A DNA stretch of 64,000 nucleotides, taken from NCBI RefSeq assembly GCF_043290135.1, contig NC_134705.1, positions 95,249,239 through 95,313,238 on the forward strand, given 5' to 3'. A program made the position numbers and the translations under genes. The notes under the pieces are model-generated. The model did no database searches and was not told the DNA's origin. It worked only from the letters and a program-made list of their open reading frames with translations. The DNA is from Rhipicephalus microplus. Lineage: Eukaryota; Arthropoda; Arachnida; Ixodida; Ixodidae. Positions 12,176-24,516 of this stretch are shown piece after piece (within the stretch, counting starts at the first letter, position 1; every line of letters starts with the position of its first letter).

Positions 12176-13507
12176 ATGAATAAAGAAGCCTCTCAGGATT
12201 TTTCAGGTGGACGACCACTACGTCCGGCAGCGGCTAGGATACGTGGGACCACCTCAAGCGGCACAGACAGCGACGCAACGGAGGTCTACTCCGACGACTT
12301 CGAGTGATTGGATGATGACTACACAGTCGTCATGAGCTGCAATGCAAAAAGGAGACTGCTACGAACATCGTCGACGGCGAGTTTATCCACCATGCAGGCT
12401 ACCACGCAGCATTGGCTTCACACAATACTCTTCATGGCAGTGGACCCTTCAGCCAACCTTCGGCTGAACAGGCAAATCTTCTCTGCATACCTCGAAGGAC
12501 TCGCTCCAAATGAGATTAAAGACGTGAGGATCAACTCACGGAAGAATGTTCTGGCAGTTGATGTTCTACACCGTAGTGCCCTGCAAAGACTACAGAACAT
12601 CTCCGAAATCGACACAGTCACAGTTGAATAAGTGATCCCCACCGACGGTAAGGGCAGTGTTGGCGTCTTTTATGACGTATAGACATTTCCATTCCCACTG
12701 ACGATTTTTCAATGTTGATAAAGCCAACTACAGACGACATCCTCACCAAGCACATCAAAAGGCTCGGTCAGTCACATTGCCTGAAGATTGTTTTCGAGGG
12801 AGAGAGTCTTCCACCACACGTCAAAGTTGGCCACGTTCGCAACCAGGTCCGTCCATACATACCGAAGCACCTACAATGCTACAGATGTTTCAAGATGGGA
12901 CATGTAAAAGGAGTATGTACCAGCAATATTGTGTGCCCAGGATGTGCCGAACCTGATTCAGAAGACACCTGCCACGCAACTGCGTTCAAATGCTTCAACT
13001 GCCACGGCACTCATAAAGTGTCGTCTAAGGATTTCCCGCGAGTGCGAAATGAACGCGCGGTGCTGAAACGCATGGTGCGCGACAATTCAACGCACAGAGA
13101 AGCCGCTGCTACTGTCAGGCGACGTCGACGATCATCACGAAACGTGACATCTGCCAATATAGACACGTCATCTCAAGCAAAAACAACTGCCCCCCCCCCC
13201 CCCGTCATAAAGCTTTGCGAAGACGGATGCACTTAAAACGAAAGCAAAGTCAACACTCCCACCTCGTAAAGAGTGGCCATCCCTTCCACGAACACAGCCT
13301 GATTCAGAGGTGCATCGAATCCCGCCAACCTCGATGCCCTTACGAACCACTTATGCAAAGACAACTGAGGATCGCCAGGTTATTAACATGTTGCAGACCC
13401 TTATGAGCGCAATGCGCATGCTACTAAGCAACATAAACACCCCGTCAGCGCAGAGCGTACTTCAGGTGCTGGACACTTTGAGTCCGGTGCTTGCAGCTCT
13501 AAAGTAA
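12176..13507 (+). pseudogene. LINE ORF1 (RNA-binding, zinc-knuckle protein)
   Basis: The start is taken at the ATG at 12176 because the frame continues directly into the conserved part. The frame passes through a TGA at 12305-12307 and stops at 12629-12631. It shifts near 12680 (where the frame from 12712 takes over) and again around the 14-C run at 13190-13203. The middle (about 12440-12620) resembles an RRM-like ORF1 fold. Three zinc knuckles follow at about 12874-13040: CYRCFKMGHVKGVC, a CPGC-type unit and CFNCHGTHKVSSKDFP, where the last Cys is Phe. An Arg-rich tail and a C-terminal helix (13370-13507) follow. It would act as a nucleic-acid chaperone in the retrotransposition RNP. Confidence 0.8.
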
Positions 13508-13508
13508 A

Positions 13509-16500
13509 ATGATGGTGCGCAACATGTTATCCTTTCGAGAGGAGGTCTAGAACGCATCTGTCCTTCAGTGGAATGCCAGAGGGCTTGGGGCGCGTATATC
13601 AGAGTTCGGACAATACGTATTCACGAACCAGTTCTCCATAATTGTGATTTGTGAATCAAACCTGTCGGCTCACATGAGACTGTCTGCATATGAGTGCTTT
13701 ATGTCTTCTACCCATGCAGAGCGCAGTAAAGGTGTTGTGTTCATACGGCGCGACTTGTGTTCGTCACCCTGTACCCCCTGACGAAGAAAACCAGTACGTT
13801 TGCCAAGTAGTAAAAAACAAGAAGACCACATTCACAATCATCGGAGCCTACTTACCTCCATCAAGTCACCTAGACCACGAGCGTTTGCGCGGAATTTGTA
13901 ATTCTCTCCAGCCATGGGTGATATCTGGCGACTTCAATGCCCAACACTACTTATGGGGAAGCTCCAGGACCAACACTAGAGGTAGACAGTTAGTGTCTTT
14001 CGCTTCTGAATGTGAACTTATCCTCGTGAATTACGGCTTGTCTGCGTGGATTGGCCTATAGTAGTTGTCTGGACCTCACTTTCGTCTCACGCTGGTTCAC
14101 CAGCAGAGTGCACTGGTTTTCAGATTTGGAAATAAGGGGTAGTGACCACATCCCAACATACCTGAAGATTGATGACTTTCCATATTTCAAGTCCTCCAGA
14201 GTCGTCCAGTGCACCGATTGGCAAAAATACAAGTTACTCATGGAAGACTATGTTGGCGGCTCACCCTTCAACCTAGATGACGCAATAAAGAGTGCCCTAC
14301 AGTCCATCACGCGTTCGCTTCCGGTGAGCTCATTTCGCAGTGATATGAACATTGATCTCGATAAACTCCGAGTGATTCGTCGTTGTGCAGAACGCCGTTA
14401 TGGATGCGGGAAATTGTTTGATGATCTGAGATTGGCCAGACGCACCCAAAAGAAAATACAGCGTCACATGAACAAGTTCGATAAGCGACGATGGGTATTT
14501 TTTGCGAGTCTTTGGATCCCAGAAAGCCGCTGTCACTAATCTTGAGAACAGTCCGGGGCCTTCGTACAACCATTACTCAGCGCTACCCATATACATTTAT
14601 GGCACTTCACTTGCGCTGCGAAGAGATTGATGTCGAAGATTCTTTCTGTCGAAGGGTTGCTTGCGGGGCAAGTTCAACTGGGATGAAGACGTCCGACTTT
14701 TCTGTATCCTCACGTGATCACCGAATGGAGTGTTCGTTTTCAATGGAAAAACTAAAGGCTGCACTTGCTTTGTGTAGACGTTCTTCAGCGCCAGGGCCAG
14801 ACGGCATCACTTACCGTGCTCTGTGTCACCTAGGAGATCAAGCTCGGAAGTCACTCTTGCTGCTATACAACGACTCCTGGCAAACTGGCATGGTTCCACA
14901 GGAATGGAAGTCAAGTAACCTGATTCCATTTCTCAAAGCCGGCAAGCCACCTTTGGACATTTCCTCTTACCGCCCGATTGCCCTCACGAGCTGGGTTGGA
15001 AAAGCCATGGAAAGAATAATTTTAACGCGTCTGGAATGGTACCTGGATTTCTATGAAATATATCCAGATACATGTCCGGGTTCAGATGAGGCCGCTCATC
15101 AATTGACAATGTAGTTGACTTGGCGACATATGTAGAGCACCAGAAGGCCTGCAAACGATTATCTGCTGCCCTGTCTCTTGACGTAAAAGGGGCATACGAC
15201 AATGTCACCCACGAAGTCATTCTCAGCGCATTAGAAGGAGTGGGACTCGGTGGCAAGATATATATGTGGGTTCAGAGCTACCTACAGAAATGATAATTTT
15301 ACGTGCAGACAGAGAATGACCCGACACCCGAGTATTACTGTAGCCGAGGAGTCCCAAAAGGCGGAGTGCTAAGCCCGACACTGTTCAATCTAACACTTAA
15401 TGAACTAGTTGGTAAGCAACGAAGCAGTGTACGACTTTCCATTTATGCTGATGACATCTGTGTGTGGACATCAGGTGTGACTCAACTTCAACTTCACGCT
15501 CGACTTCAGAAGGCAGAATCACTGACATCGCAACACCTACGCAAACACGGGCTCGAAATCGCAAGTGGAAAGTGTGCAGTTGAGGCTTTCACCAGAAAGC
15601 CAATGTCCGCTTATGCCATATCAATTGACGGGCAGTTGGTGTCATGCAGCCGGAGCCACAGGTTTTTGGGAGTCATAATCGATCGAAACCTGTCTTGGAC
15701 CTCACACGTAAACTACGTGAAAAAGCGGCTGACCGCCATTTGTCACTTCTTCAAGATTCTTGCCGGGAAAAGTTGGGGAGTGTCTGTCGAGTCTATGTTA
15801 CAGCAGTACAAGGTATTATTTATTGGATTCCTGCAGTAAAGCCTACCTGTTATATTTAACACGTGCAAAACGAACCTGCACACAATCCAAAATATTCAAG
15901 CCCAGCCGCTTAGGATATGCCTTGCTTTAGCCCGCTGCGCTTCGACAGCTGAAACAATTGTCGTTGCACAGGACTACTCATTATGACGCACATCACCATT
16001 GAAACGATGCGTACGTACCTCAGGCAACATGCTAGGAATCCTTCCCACCACTTGGCAACCCTCGCTACTGAGAGGCCCCGCACGAAATTCAGTGCAATTG
16101 TCTGTGCACATCGTGCGTTGTTTACGTCAGGTTTTGCTCCTGCTGAGAAACTTGTGTATCCTCCGTGGTGCCTGGCACTTCCGCAAGTACGTCTTTCAAT
16201 TCCAGGAATAGAGAAAAAAATCACATTTGCCTTCGTCAGCCCTAAAACAATTGAGCTTGCACCTCCTGCATGAAATGTGCAATAACCACGTGCTCATATA
16301 CACCGATGGTTCAACCACAGCATCTGATTCTGGCGGTGCGGTGGCGATTCCAGCTAGAGGAATCACTCTGCGAATCAAGCTGTCACACGTCACTATGTCT
16401 ACGGCGGCAGAACTTGCGGCTTTGCGTGGTGCCCTAGAGTTCATCAAATCCCAGAAACCAAGTAAATGGGCAGTGTTTCTTAACTCGAAACCGGCCCTAC

Positions 16501-17122
16501 AGAGCATGCAGTCAGTCCTTCGACGAGGTTGCTATGAACAGTTAACTTACGAAGTTGTCAAGCTTCTTCACCACGTCCTAAAAACAGGCCCCGAGGTCAA
16601 GTTTCAGTGGCTACCTGGCCATTATGGGATCAGTGGCAATGATACCGCAGCCAACGCGGCTCGCACATCGCACCAAGAAGAGCACATCCTTCCGATTCCT
16701 TTGTCAAGGACTGACGCTGCAAAGCAACTTCGTCACCTGGCACGTAGTCTGTGTCTGCTGAAGTGGAACACCCCAAGCATAAGACATACGAGAGTCTACC
16801 AAATAAACCCTCGACTGGAACTTCGACCTCCATCCGGACTTCGTCGACGTGAAGCTTCGCTTCTTTTTCGCCTTTTGTTGGGGTTGCCTTCACAAACGTA
16901 TATACAAACCTCATTTGATGGACCGATAATGCGGAATGCGACGTCTGCGGCACCGAAGAAGACATTGACCATCTGATATGCCATTGCCCTCGATTCGCCA
17001 CTGAAAGACAGAAGCTTTCGGACACATTGCGACAATTAGACGATCGGCCACTCTCTGTGCAGATGCTACGGGAACACTGTCCTCGCCTTTCGCCGGCTTC
17101 AAAGCCGCCTTGTGCTTTTTGA
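13509..17122 (+). pseudogene. LINE ORF2 (endonuclease-RT-RNase H)
   Basis: An ATG at 13509, two bases after the ORF1 stop, gives a plausible ORF2 start. It meets a TAG at about 13548, just before the QWN that opens the EEP endonuclease. Endonuclease motifs GDFNAQH (about 13930) and SDHIP (about 14140) are present. The RT runs from about 14750 (SSAPGPDGI) through LDVKGAYDN (about 15180), RGVPKGGVLSP (about 15340) and YADD (about 15446). RNase H has YTDGS (about 16300) and the glutamate in AAELAAL. The third catalytic Asp is Asn (FLNSKPAL, codon about 16482). A CDVCGTEEDIDHLICHCP zinc motif (16937-16990) and the stop at 17122 follow. The frame changes at roughly 13750, 14045, 14530, 15115, 15300, 15850, 16230 and 16910. 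Confidence 0.85.
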
Positions 17123-17285
17123 GGACCACAGGCCTATGTGAATACCTTTAACTTTTGTGTAGTGCCACCGCTGCATACGCGTCAGCCCATTGACTGACAA
17201 TCCTTTTTTCTCTCTTTCTGTTCTGTTTCCTCTCTCTCTCTCATCTTTATGCCCCCTTCCTATTCCCCCAGCGTAGAGTAGCAAA

Positions 17286-17301
17286 CCGGGCATGTGCCTG
17301 G
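17286..17301 (+). other. LINE 3' UTR hairpin
   Basis: CCGGGCA-TG-TGCCTGG: a 7-bp stem including one G-U pair, followed by GTTAACCTCC. The minus-strand LINE fragment at 11078-11097 has a different stem sequence in the same position before the same CTAACCTCC-like block. This suggests a structured signal recognised by the element's RT. Confidence 0.5.
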
Positions 17302-17405
17302 TTAACCTCCCTGCCTTCTCTCTTGTAGTTCTTGTCCTCTTCCTTGAGCGTCTGTGCATCCGTAAAGAATTTGTGATTTTGCAATGCATGTTCAATAAAG
17401 CCGAG

Positions 17406-18965
17406 AATGCGGAAACAACCAAGCATTGATTGTCTCGTGTGCAGCAAGTACTTTCGCGAAAACATTTTGTGTACTGCGTTGGATTTGCTGTCTGGTGACT
17501 GCAACGTGGGACTTTCCGGGAATGTACACAAAGGAATTGGTGTCATTTGTTCCAGACCAGGCCAACAGGCATTTTTCATCTGTCTGCAGCTCAGGGCGGC
17601 AAAAATGATTTTGCCCTGATGCCGTCATATTGCGTTGCATATTCGGACATCTCTTATGTTAGCAGTCGTGTTGTGCTGACTGCTGGTAAACAAATTGGTG
17701 GAGACCAGAGACCAGCAGAATCACTGAAAACAAGATACGGTAACAGCAATTAATAGTCGAGCAAACGTTGCAAGCTTGTATTATTGCACTGATCGGGCAT
17801 CGCATACATCAGTCAATACACCCGGGACAGAGAAGCGCGAGTAGTGAAAGCGATGATGAAGGGACACAATATATGCGGGTAAAGTTCTACTCATTGAAAT
17901 ATATGTTTTAAAAATAGTCGTACAGTAATAATTCTGCTGAAAGAAGCTGACCACACAAACCACTATTGTTGTGAAGAGTAATGTTATTGCTGCACAATAG
18001 CTGTAAGCTCTATGTATACTCTTATGAAAGGTCAAGCGAACTTAACCAGTGCCAAAGCGTCATTCCCCTTCGGCCAATTGATACCGCCATGAAAACAAGG
18101 GCAAGGTGTCACCGTGGTTCCTGCACGGCAGTCCACGCTGATGAAAACGTTACCTCTCGGCCACGCAAATTCCGCACAAGAGCAGTAGACAGGTGCGCGC
18201 AATCACGCTTTCCTCAGTACACATAAATATTCGGCAGTTTGAGATTGCTTCGATTGACGGATTACTGGATGATGCTGATGACTCACCTCTCACCAGAGCG
18301 CCTCTTCACGTAGTGCGTCTATGGCACCATGCGCACTCGGTCCGTCGAGAGTGCACGCACGGTGATGACCATACGTTGACTCGCTGAAAACATTTGTTGG
18401 GAAAAGCTCTTTATTTTTTCGCAGCTAATACAAACAAAACCGACGCTTGTGAAGCGAGAAGAGCCATGGCAGAACAGCCTGAAGCGCATGAATCGTCGAA
18501 CACATCGCACAGCCGGTACCCCACGTGATGTTTTGCACGTCACAGAAAGATTCCTACAAGTGGCGCCACGGTATGTTCTTGCCCGCCCTAATAGAAAATG
18601 GTCACCGCTTATTAGAATCAAATTGGTCTGATTATTACGGCGCGAATGCGTCATTTTTTAGCATAAAATAGCAGATTTGCTGCTATTATTTCTAACAGTT
18701 CTTTTTACTTAAACAGGTCATCTGTTTTCCTATAAGACTCTCCCTACTTTAACCTTGACACGTCTATCCATGAGAGATTATTGCCAGCATTTGCATTTTA
18801 GCGTTTCTTTGTCTTATCTTCTCTCTTATTCTTTTGGCTCGAGGATGATCTATGAAGTTTCCTTTATTTATCTTCAGTAGTTATCATCAAGGACATTGAA
18901 GTATTACCTGTGACAAATTCAATATCCCCAGTTTTTTATGCCACTAAGGTGGGTTCATAACAATT
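17406..18965. other. No gene recognised
   Basis: Several short overlapping frames on both strands, with no recognisable domain. I see no repeat family member here. Confidence 0.5.
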
Positions 18966-18980
18966 CATTGAATATTATTC

Positions 18981-19216
18981 ATTGATATGTGGGGTTTAAC
19001 ATCCCAAAACCACCATATGATTATGAGAGACGCCGTAGTGAAGGGCTCCTGAAATTTTGACCACCTGGGGTTCTTTAACGTGCACCCAAATCTGAGCACA
19101 CGGGCCTACAACATTTCCGCCTCCATTGGAAATGCAGCCGCCGCAGCCGGGATTTGATCCCGCGCCCTGCGGGTCAGCAGCCGAGTACCTTAGCCACTAG
19201 ACCACCACGGCGGGGC
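18981..19216 (-). mobile_element. Full-length Ruka SINE with perfect TSD
   Basis: Complete minus-strand SINE: A box (minus-strand TGGTCTAGTGG, near 19204-19194), B box GGATCAAATCC (one change from consensus), body, and terminal GTTAAACCCCACATATCAATG. It is flanked by an exact 15-bp duplication CATTGAATATTATTC at 18966-18980 and 19217-19231. It was mobilised in trans by LINE machinery and transcribed from its internal Pol III promoter. Confidence 0.95.
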
Positions 19217-19231
19217 CATTGAATATTATTC

Positions 19232-20330
19232 TCTGAACGGAATATACTGCAATGCTTACCAATAATGAACTAAATTTATAAAAACAAACAAAAAAACAGC
19301 ACACTGCAGCTATGAATAGTAAAGAACTACCACACTGACGTCAATTTATTTCATGTCAGTCGCCGATTGTAGTTGGTGGATGGATGTCATTTGAATAACC
19401 AAAATGGGTAATACAACTCATTTTCATTTTAACAGCACACCGGAGATCAAAGACTAGAAGGAAAGTAAGGGCACAAGTAAAGGAAAGGAAAGGAGATAAC
19501 TGTATCAGCGTATCTTCTATCGCGCTAAGTGATGCGGAATTCCAATACGTAAGCGCCACCTGCACATGTTGATATCAATGATTGTCTCTTTTCTGTTCAA
19601 TATTTCATCTTTACATTTGCATGTTCTTTCTTAATAAAAATCAGTTGTGAGTCAGCACCTGTGTTGTGTCTTTAGTTTTTTTCTAGTCTTCGTTCTCCAA
19701 TGCGCTGTTAAAATCAAGATAAATTTGTACCAACTCACTCAAGTTGCAATTCTCATGGGTAATACAAATATGGCGGCTAGCTTTTGGGCAACGGTTCTCG
19801 CACCGCGTTGTTTATGTACTTTTACTTCAAGACCGTGCAAAATTCAGATGCGTTTTTAATAGCATTTCTCTTCTAGTTAGAGTGTCACTCGCTTAGCGTA
19901 CTCTATTTCCCACTACAGGTAAATAGTCTTTGATGTAATCTGAAGTTTATTTGCTTGCTTTTTTTTATTTGAGTATGACTAAAAAGATGCTATCTCAGTA
20001 TGTCGTGAAAAAATTTATTCTACAATGGAGCCATACTCCAAATGTGAATTTGTTAAACACATAGCAAATTGACTCCACCTCGCACAGGGACGTTCGGACC
20101 CACAACGCTCCTTCCATCGAGCAAGTGGGAGCATCCCATCAAGCGCTGGCTTGAGGGGAGAAGAGCTGTCCGTAAGTTCGTTATTCAATGCTTGGGCATG
20201 GTTACGCAAAAATAAAAAAAAATGGCAGATGCCACGTACAGTGGGAATCGATAATATGCGAAGCACGAATAAGAAATGTTGATGTGTCACTTTAAAATCA
20301 GCACAACGTTACGAAGTAAAGGTAAACGAT
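19232..20330. other. No gene recognised
   Basis: AT-rich, short frames only. No domain or repeat recognised. Confidence 0.5.
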
Positions 20331-20334
20331 GCCG

Positions 20335-21860
20335 TACATGACTTCCGTGTTATATTTCTCATATTTGAGTGTGTCGTTTACCTTCGTCACCTATTCACGT
20401 CACGTGATAGCAAATTTAGTACATGGGGAGCTAGCTAAACGGCCGCGAGCACGCTATGAGCGTGGTATGTTGTCGTGTTTTTACATGACACGCGTGTCAG
20501 GATAATAATGTTTGCACCAGTGATATATTTCGTAACCATTCACGTGACGTAACACCAAATTTGGTATATGCGGAGCTAGCAAAACGGCCGCGAGTGCATC
20601 ATGATGAGCCCAATATACTCCCATTTAGCGTTGATGTGCGCGCACGCTGGGCACAGCGTTGCTACGTTAGCAAAACGCAAGCATTCTATAATCTGACGCC
20701 AGGCGCGACCAGCATCCGTCGGCGCGGCCCGATGGTGACCGGCGCGAATTGTGACATGCTGCTTTTCACGCTGATGCGTTACCCAGCCAACACTGCTTCT
20801 TTTTTGGTGACGGACGGACACCGGACGCGCTGAAACGCGCATGCGTCAAAGCAACGCAGCGCGGAGCGCGCGTGCGAGTATATGGCAGGACCGGCGCCTG
20901 GCGTGGCAATGCGGGCGTGACGCGACGAAGTGAATGCCGGTGAGCACGCGCACTGCGTCACGTCGAAATTCATCGGCGCCATGACTGTGGCTTGTAGTCA
21001 TGTCTTCATATGACTACATTACTACGAATCTGATGATTATCACCTTTGCACCAGTCACCTACCTTCGTCATCCATTGGCGTCACGTAATACCAAATTTGG
21101 CATATGTGAAGCTAGCGAAACGGCCGCGAGCGCATTATCAGTGTGGCTTGTAGTCATGTTGTTACTTGACACGCATGTCATGATTATCATGTTTGGATGT
21201 GTCATTTACCTATGTTGTCTGTTCGCGTCGCGTAATACCGAGTTTGGTACATGTTAAGCTAGCGAAACGGCCGTGGGCGCATCATGAGCCTAGCATGTAG
21301 TCATGTTGTTACATGACGCGCATCTCATGTTTATCACGTTTGCACCAGTATCATACCTTCGTCATTCATTGACGTTGCGTAATACCAAATTTGATAGAAG
21401 TAAACTTAGCGAAACGGCCGCCAGCGCATCATGAGCGAGGTATGTAGTCATGTTGTTACATGACACGCATCTCATGATTATCACGTTTGCACCAGCCGCG
21501 TACCTTCGTCATATATTCACGTACTGTAATACCAAATTTGGTATATGTGACGCTAGCAAAACGGCCGCGAGCGCATCATGAGCGGGGCATGTAGTCATGT
21601 TGTTACATTACACGCATGTCATGATTTTCATGTAAGGGCATGTCGCTTGCGTTAGGCATGCAATCATGTCTTACCATACCAGTTTTGCAACATATCATGT
21701 GAACGCAACCACCGCAACAGCTCCAGGACTATGAAATGTAAATCATGACATTCATGACATACGTGTCATGATTTTCATGTCGCAACAAGTCAAATATGTT
21801 CTTCATACAGTCATGTTATGCCATACCAAGTTTGGTATCGATACCATTATCGAAACGGCC
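20335..21860 (+). repeat. Tandem array with a period of about 147 bp
   Basis: Each unit carries TAATACCAAATTTGGTATAT, GCTAGCGAAACGGCCGCGAG and a TGTAGTCATGTTGTTACATG segment. The ACGGCC landmark occurs at about 20439, 20584, 21121, 21267, 21414, 21561 and 21854. Spacings are 145, then 537 (one unit plus an insertion of about 390 bp), 146, 147, 147 and 293 (two units, the last diverged). The array leads into a short GATA tract and the family-1 terminal module, so it is probably the body of that element. Confidence 0.85.
20613..20990. repeat. GC-rich insertion inside the 147-bp array
   Basis: About 370-390 bp, richer in G+C and CpG than the surrounding units, replace the normal continuation of unit 2 after CATCATGATGAGC. 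Array sequence resumes at TGTGGCTTGTAGTCATG. I do not recognise it and could not define inverted ends. Confidence 0.5.
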
Positions 21861-21879
21861 AGGAGAGCTAAAAGTCATA

Positions 21880-21944
21880 GGCGGCTAGATAGATATATAG
21901 ATACGCTCAAAGTCGAAGTTCGCTAAGAAATGCTTCGCATTTAA
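21880..21944 (+). repeat. Terminal hairpin module, family 1 (copy 2)
   Basis: A short GATA tract, then CGCTCAAAG and a GAAGTTCGCTAAG phrase, ending in the perfect hairpin AAATGCTTCGCATTT (21928-21942). It matches 531-580 and marks the end of the 147-bp-array element. Confidence 0.7.
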
Positions 21945-22087
21945 TAAAAAAAACACACACACTGACCGAGTATAACCATAAAGTTTCCTGAAGTTAACTA
22001 GCGGGTACTCAGACGCTGCGATCATTTAACGACCATGGGAATGATGGGTAGTACACTGATCTGCCTTGTCTTCGTACTTGCGGGCTG

Positions 22088-22288
22088 ATTTGATTGATAT
22101 GTGGGGTTTAACGTCCCAAAACCACTATATGATTATGAGAGACGCCGTAGTGGAGGGCTCCGGAATTTTAGACCACCTGGGGTTCTTTAACGTGCACCCA
22201 AATCTGAGCACACGGGCCTACAACATTTCCGCCTCCATCGGAAATGCAGCCGCCGCAGCCGGGATTTGAACCCGCGCCCTGCGGGTAT
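22088..22288 (-). mobile_element. 5'-truncated Ruka SINE with TSD
   Basis: A minus-strand copy that ends within the tRNA-like head (after the GCCCTGCGGG complement), so the A box is lost. It is still flanked by a 10-bp direct repeat TTGCGGGCTG (22078-22087 and 22289-22298). It is therefore a bona fide insertion that was truncated during reverse transcription. Confidence 0.88.
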
Positions 22289-22299
22289 TTGCGGGCTGT

Positions 22300-24200
22300 G
22301 AATCGGACTTGTGGCTTCATTTATTGCTGCATTTCAATTTTGCTTCGAAGGAAAAAAAAAAGAAAAAAAAACAAACCCTTTTGAACTTCATGACCTGTTT
22401 TGAAATTGTAAGCCAAAAAAAAAAAAATAAAGTGGTGAAGCGCAACCGATGAACATTAGGCGATTTTTGTTGCGTGAGCAAACAGAATCAGGCCACACGT
22501 ACACACAAGAAGCCAGAAGTACGAAGACTATACAAATCCGTGTACTACCCATCATTCCTATGCTCGTTGAAGTGCCGTGCGTTGCAGCTCCTATAGACAC
22601 AGGCGCCAGAGTTCCCTCTAGTGTATATTTGGGAAACTCTATGAGTGTAACAAAAAGGTGGCGGCAACCTTTCACTTGTAACTAGTTTTATGACATGCAT
22701 GCACATTCGCAATCCGCATCAATACAGCGGTGCAGTGATAGTACAGATTTCGTATAAATATTGCGCTGGGTGTTTCTTCTGCTCTTTCATATGTGTCTTT
22801 TTTCTTTCGCAAACATATCTTTTGATATCTTATGTATCCATTATACATCTTACTGTGAACCAGAACCACATATCCCCATATTTTTAGATTACATTGTATA
22901 AGTAGTTTTCAGAGCTTAAGAAAGTGCTACACCGTATATGCTTTCAATAGAAACGAGACGGTCGCTCAATACGCGTTCCAAACACACACAAAAAAACTGT
23001 GTATTTGAACAAGTAAAGTTCTGTTTGCGTAGACACCTGCGGATGTATGTGTTCACCATGCTCGTGTAAACGAAGCTTAGACGAAATTAGGCACTTGTCC
23101 TGTTCTAGTACGCGTTGCAGTGTTTCACCGTTTTGAGTAAATAAACGATCGCAATAAATTTTCGTAGTACTCGCAATGCAAGGCTCCCCGCGGCCCGCTG
23201 ATTCTCTTTATCATTCACCCAATACGGGAGGGCCGATTCTCGCGCTGCTGACGTTGATGTATTCACCGCACCGGCAAGGAAGCGGGGGGGGCTCGCACAG
23301 AGCGTTGTACGAGTGAAAACGCGGCCGTGTGATCTGTTATAGATTACGCGGTGCCGAGTTTGCTGAATTTTCAGTAAAACCTAAATGAAGGACGTTAAGG
23401 CGTCTTACAATAGACGAAGCATGGGCTGGAGGCACGTGTGGGGAGTTCTTGCTGCATGCCATAACTTGAAGTTAGATAGCTGTGCTTCCGGTCGTGTTGA
23501 AGTTTATCTTTTTGTCTAAGATGCGCTCGAAATGAAGAAAGACTCTCCTTGGTGCTCCTTGTAAGATGCCGCTGAAAATTGACTGCTCTTGTAGGGAAAC
23601 TTGGAACTGGAGCATATTTAGAACATTTTTTCTAAATAACATAAAAAAACTGGGACTTGTGAGTCTTGTAATCGTTGTGTAGTTTCAATTGGCTTCTTTT
23701 AGGAATAGGAATTGTGTTCCTACCATAGCGAGGTTTGGCGAGTGTAGGAAATTATGACTTTTGCGATAGTTGGAGTTCTTATATTATATTTGGTGGTGAT
23801 TAATGAGGTGATCCTACTTAAAAGAAAACTGCATGTTTTTTTGTAATGTTTGATCCAGAAGCTGTGTGACTGTCATTAGGACGCAGTTAAATGCTTGAAA
23901 ATGCAATTTTAACCCTCAGTTTCAGAAAAAAAACGATGATTGGGGACTATAGATGGGATATGTTGTTTAATTGTTAGTGTGCGCTTACTGAAAGCATGAT
24001 ATAGAGAACGCAGTCAAACACGTGTGTGTCAATGTTCTTGATTTGATACTTTATATCGGTTTACGTTCGAGGTTAACTTCTGAACTTTCCGCTTGTCATA
24101 GCTAGTGCTGCTAAATTACGACAAATCCCGGGCTGAAGGTGAGAACTTGGTGCTAGATTTACTCTCTATTGCGTGGAAAGAAAGTGCGTTTCAGACACTC
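22300..24200. other. No gene recognised
   Basis: Contains A-rich runs at 22349-22372 and 22414-22430. The rest is unique-looking, AT-rich sequence with short frames only. Confidence 0.5.
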
Positions 24201-24204
24201 AGTG

Positions 24205-24408
24205 GTGGTGTAGTAGTTATGGTGTTCGGCGGTTTACCCGACGGTCATGGGATCGAACCATGACCGAATATTAGATGGAGGCCAAAATGCTAGAGCCTCG
24301 AGTACATTTAGATTAGGGTGCACGTAAAAGCCGATGGCCTCAATTTTTGACACCCTCCACAACGCGTTCATCATAATAATGCCATGACTTTGGGACGTGA
24401 AACAACAG
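24205..24408 (+). repeat. Second SINE subfamily, diverged copy
   Basis: tRNA-like head with a B-box-like GGGATCGAACC (near 24250), then AGATGGAGGCCAAAATGC, GGGTGCACGTAAAAG and a terminal GGGACGTGAAAC. It is colinear with the minus-strand copy at 8949-9166. Confidence 0.65.
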
Positions 24409-24516
24409 TTCCTGAAGCGTGATGAAGAGCGTTGGTCAATAGTTGCCAGGCAGGAGTGACCGGCCGAGGAGCGGCAGCTTGCTACAATCAGGGCGCTGCC
24501 ATCGCAATCTGGCGTC

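Larger units (their letters stand above)
12000..17405 (+). mobile_element. Near-complete but decayed I-type LINE
   Basis: Two-ORF LINE: ORF1 with zinc knuckles (12176-13507), then ORF2 with endonuclease, reverse transcriptase, RNase H and a C-terminal zinc motif (13509-17122). The 3' UTR is pyrimidine-rich and carries a hairpin (17286-17301) and an AATAAA at 17394-17399. The many stops and frame changes make it non-functional. The exact 5' end and any target duplication are not resolved; the start given is approximate. Confidence 0.85.

Noticed and set aside
20335..21860. CRISPR-like array
   Set aside because: Units are ~147 bp, directly abutting and diverged, with no unique spacers; the DNA is eukaryotic.
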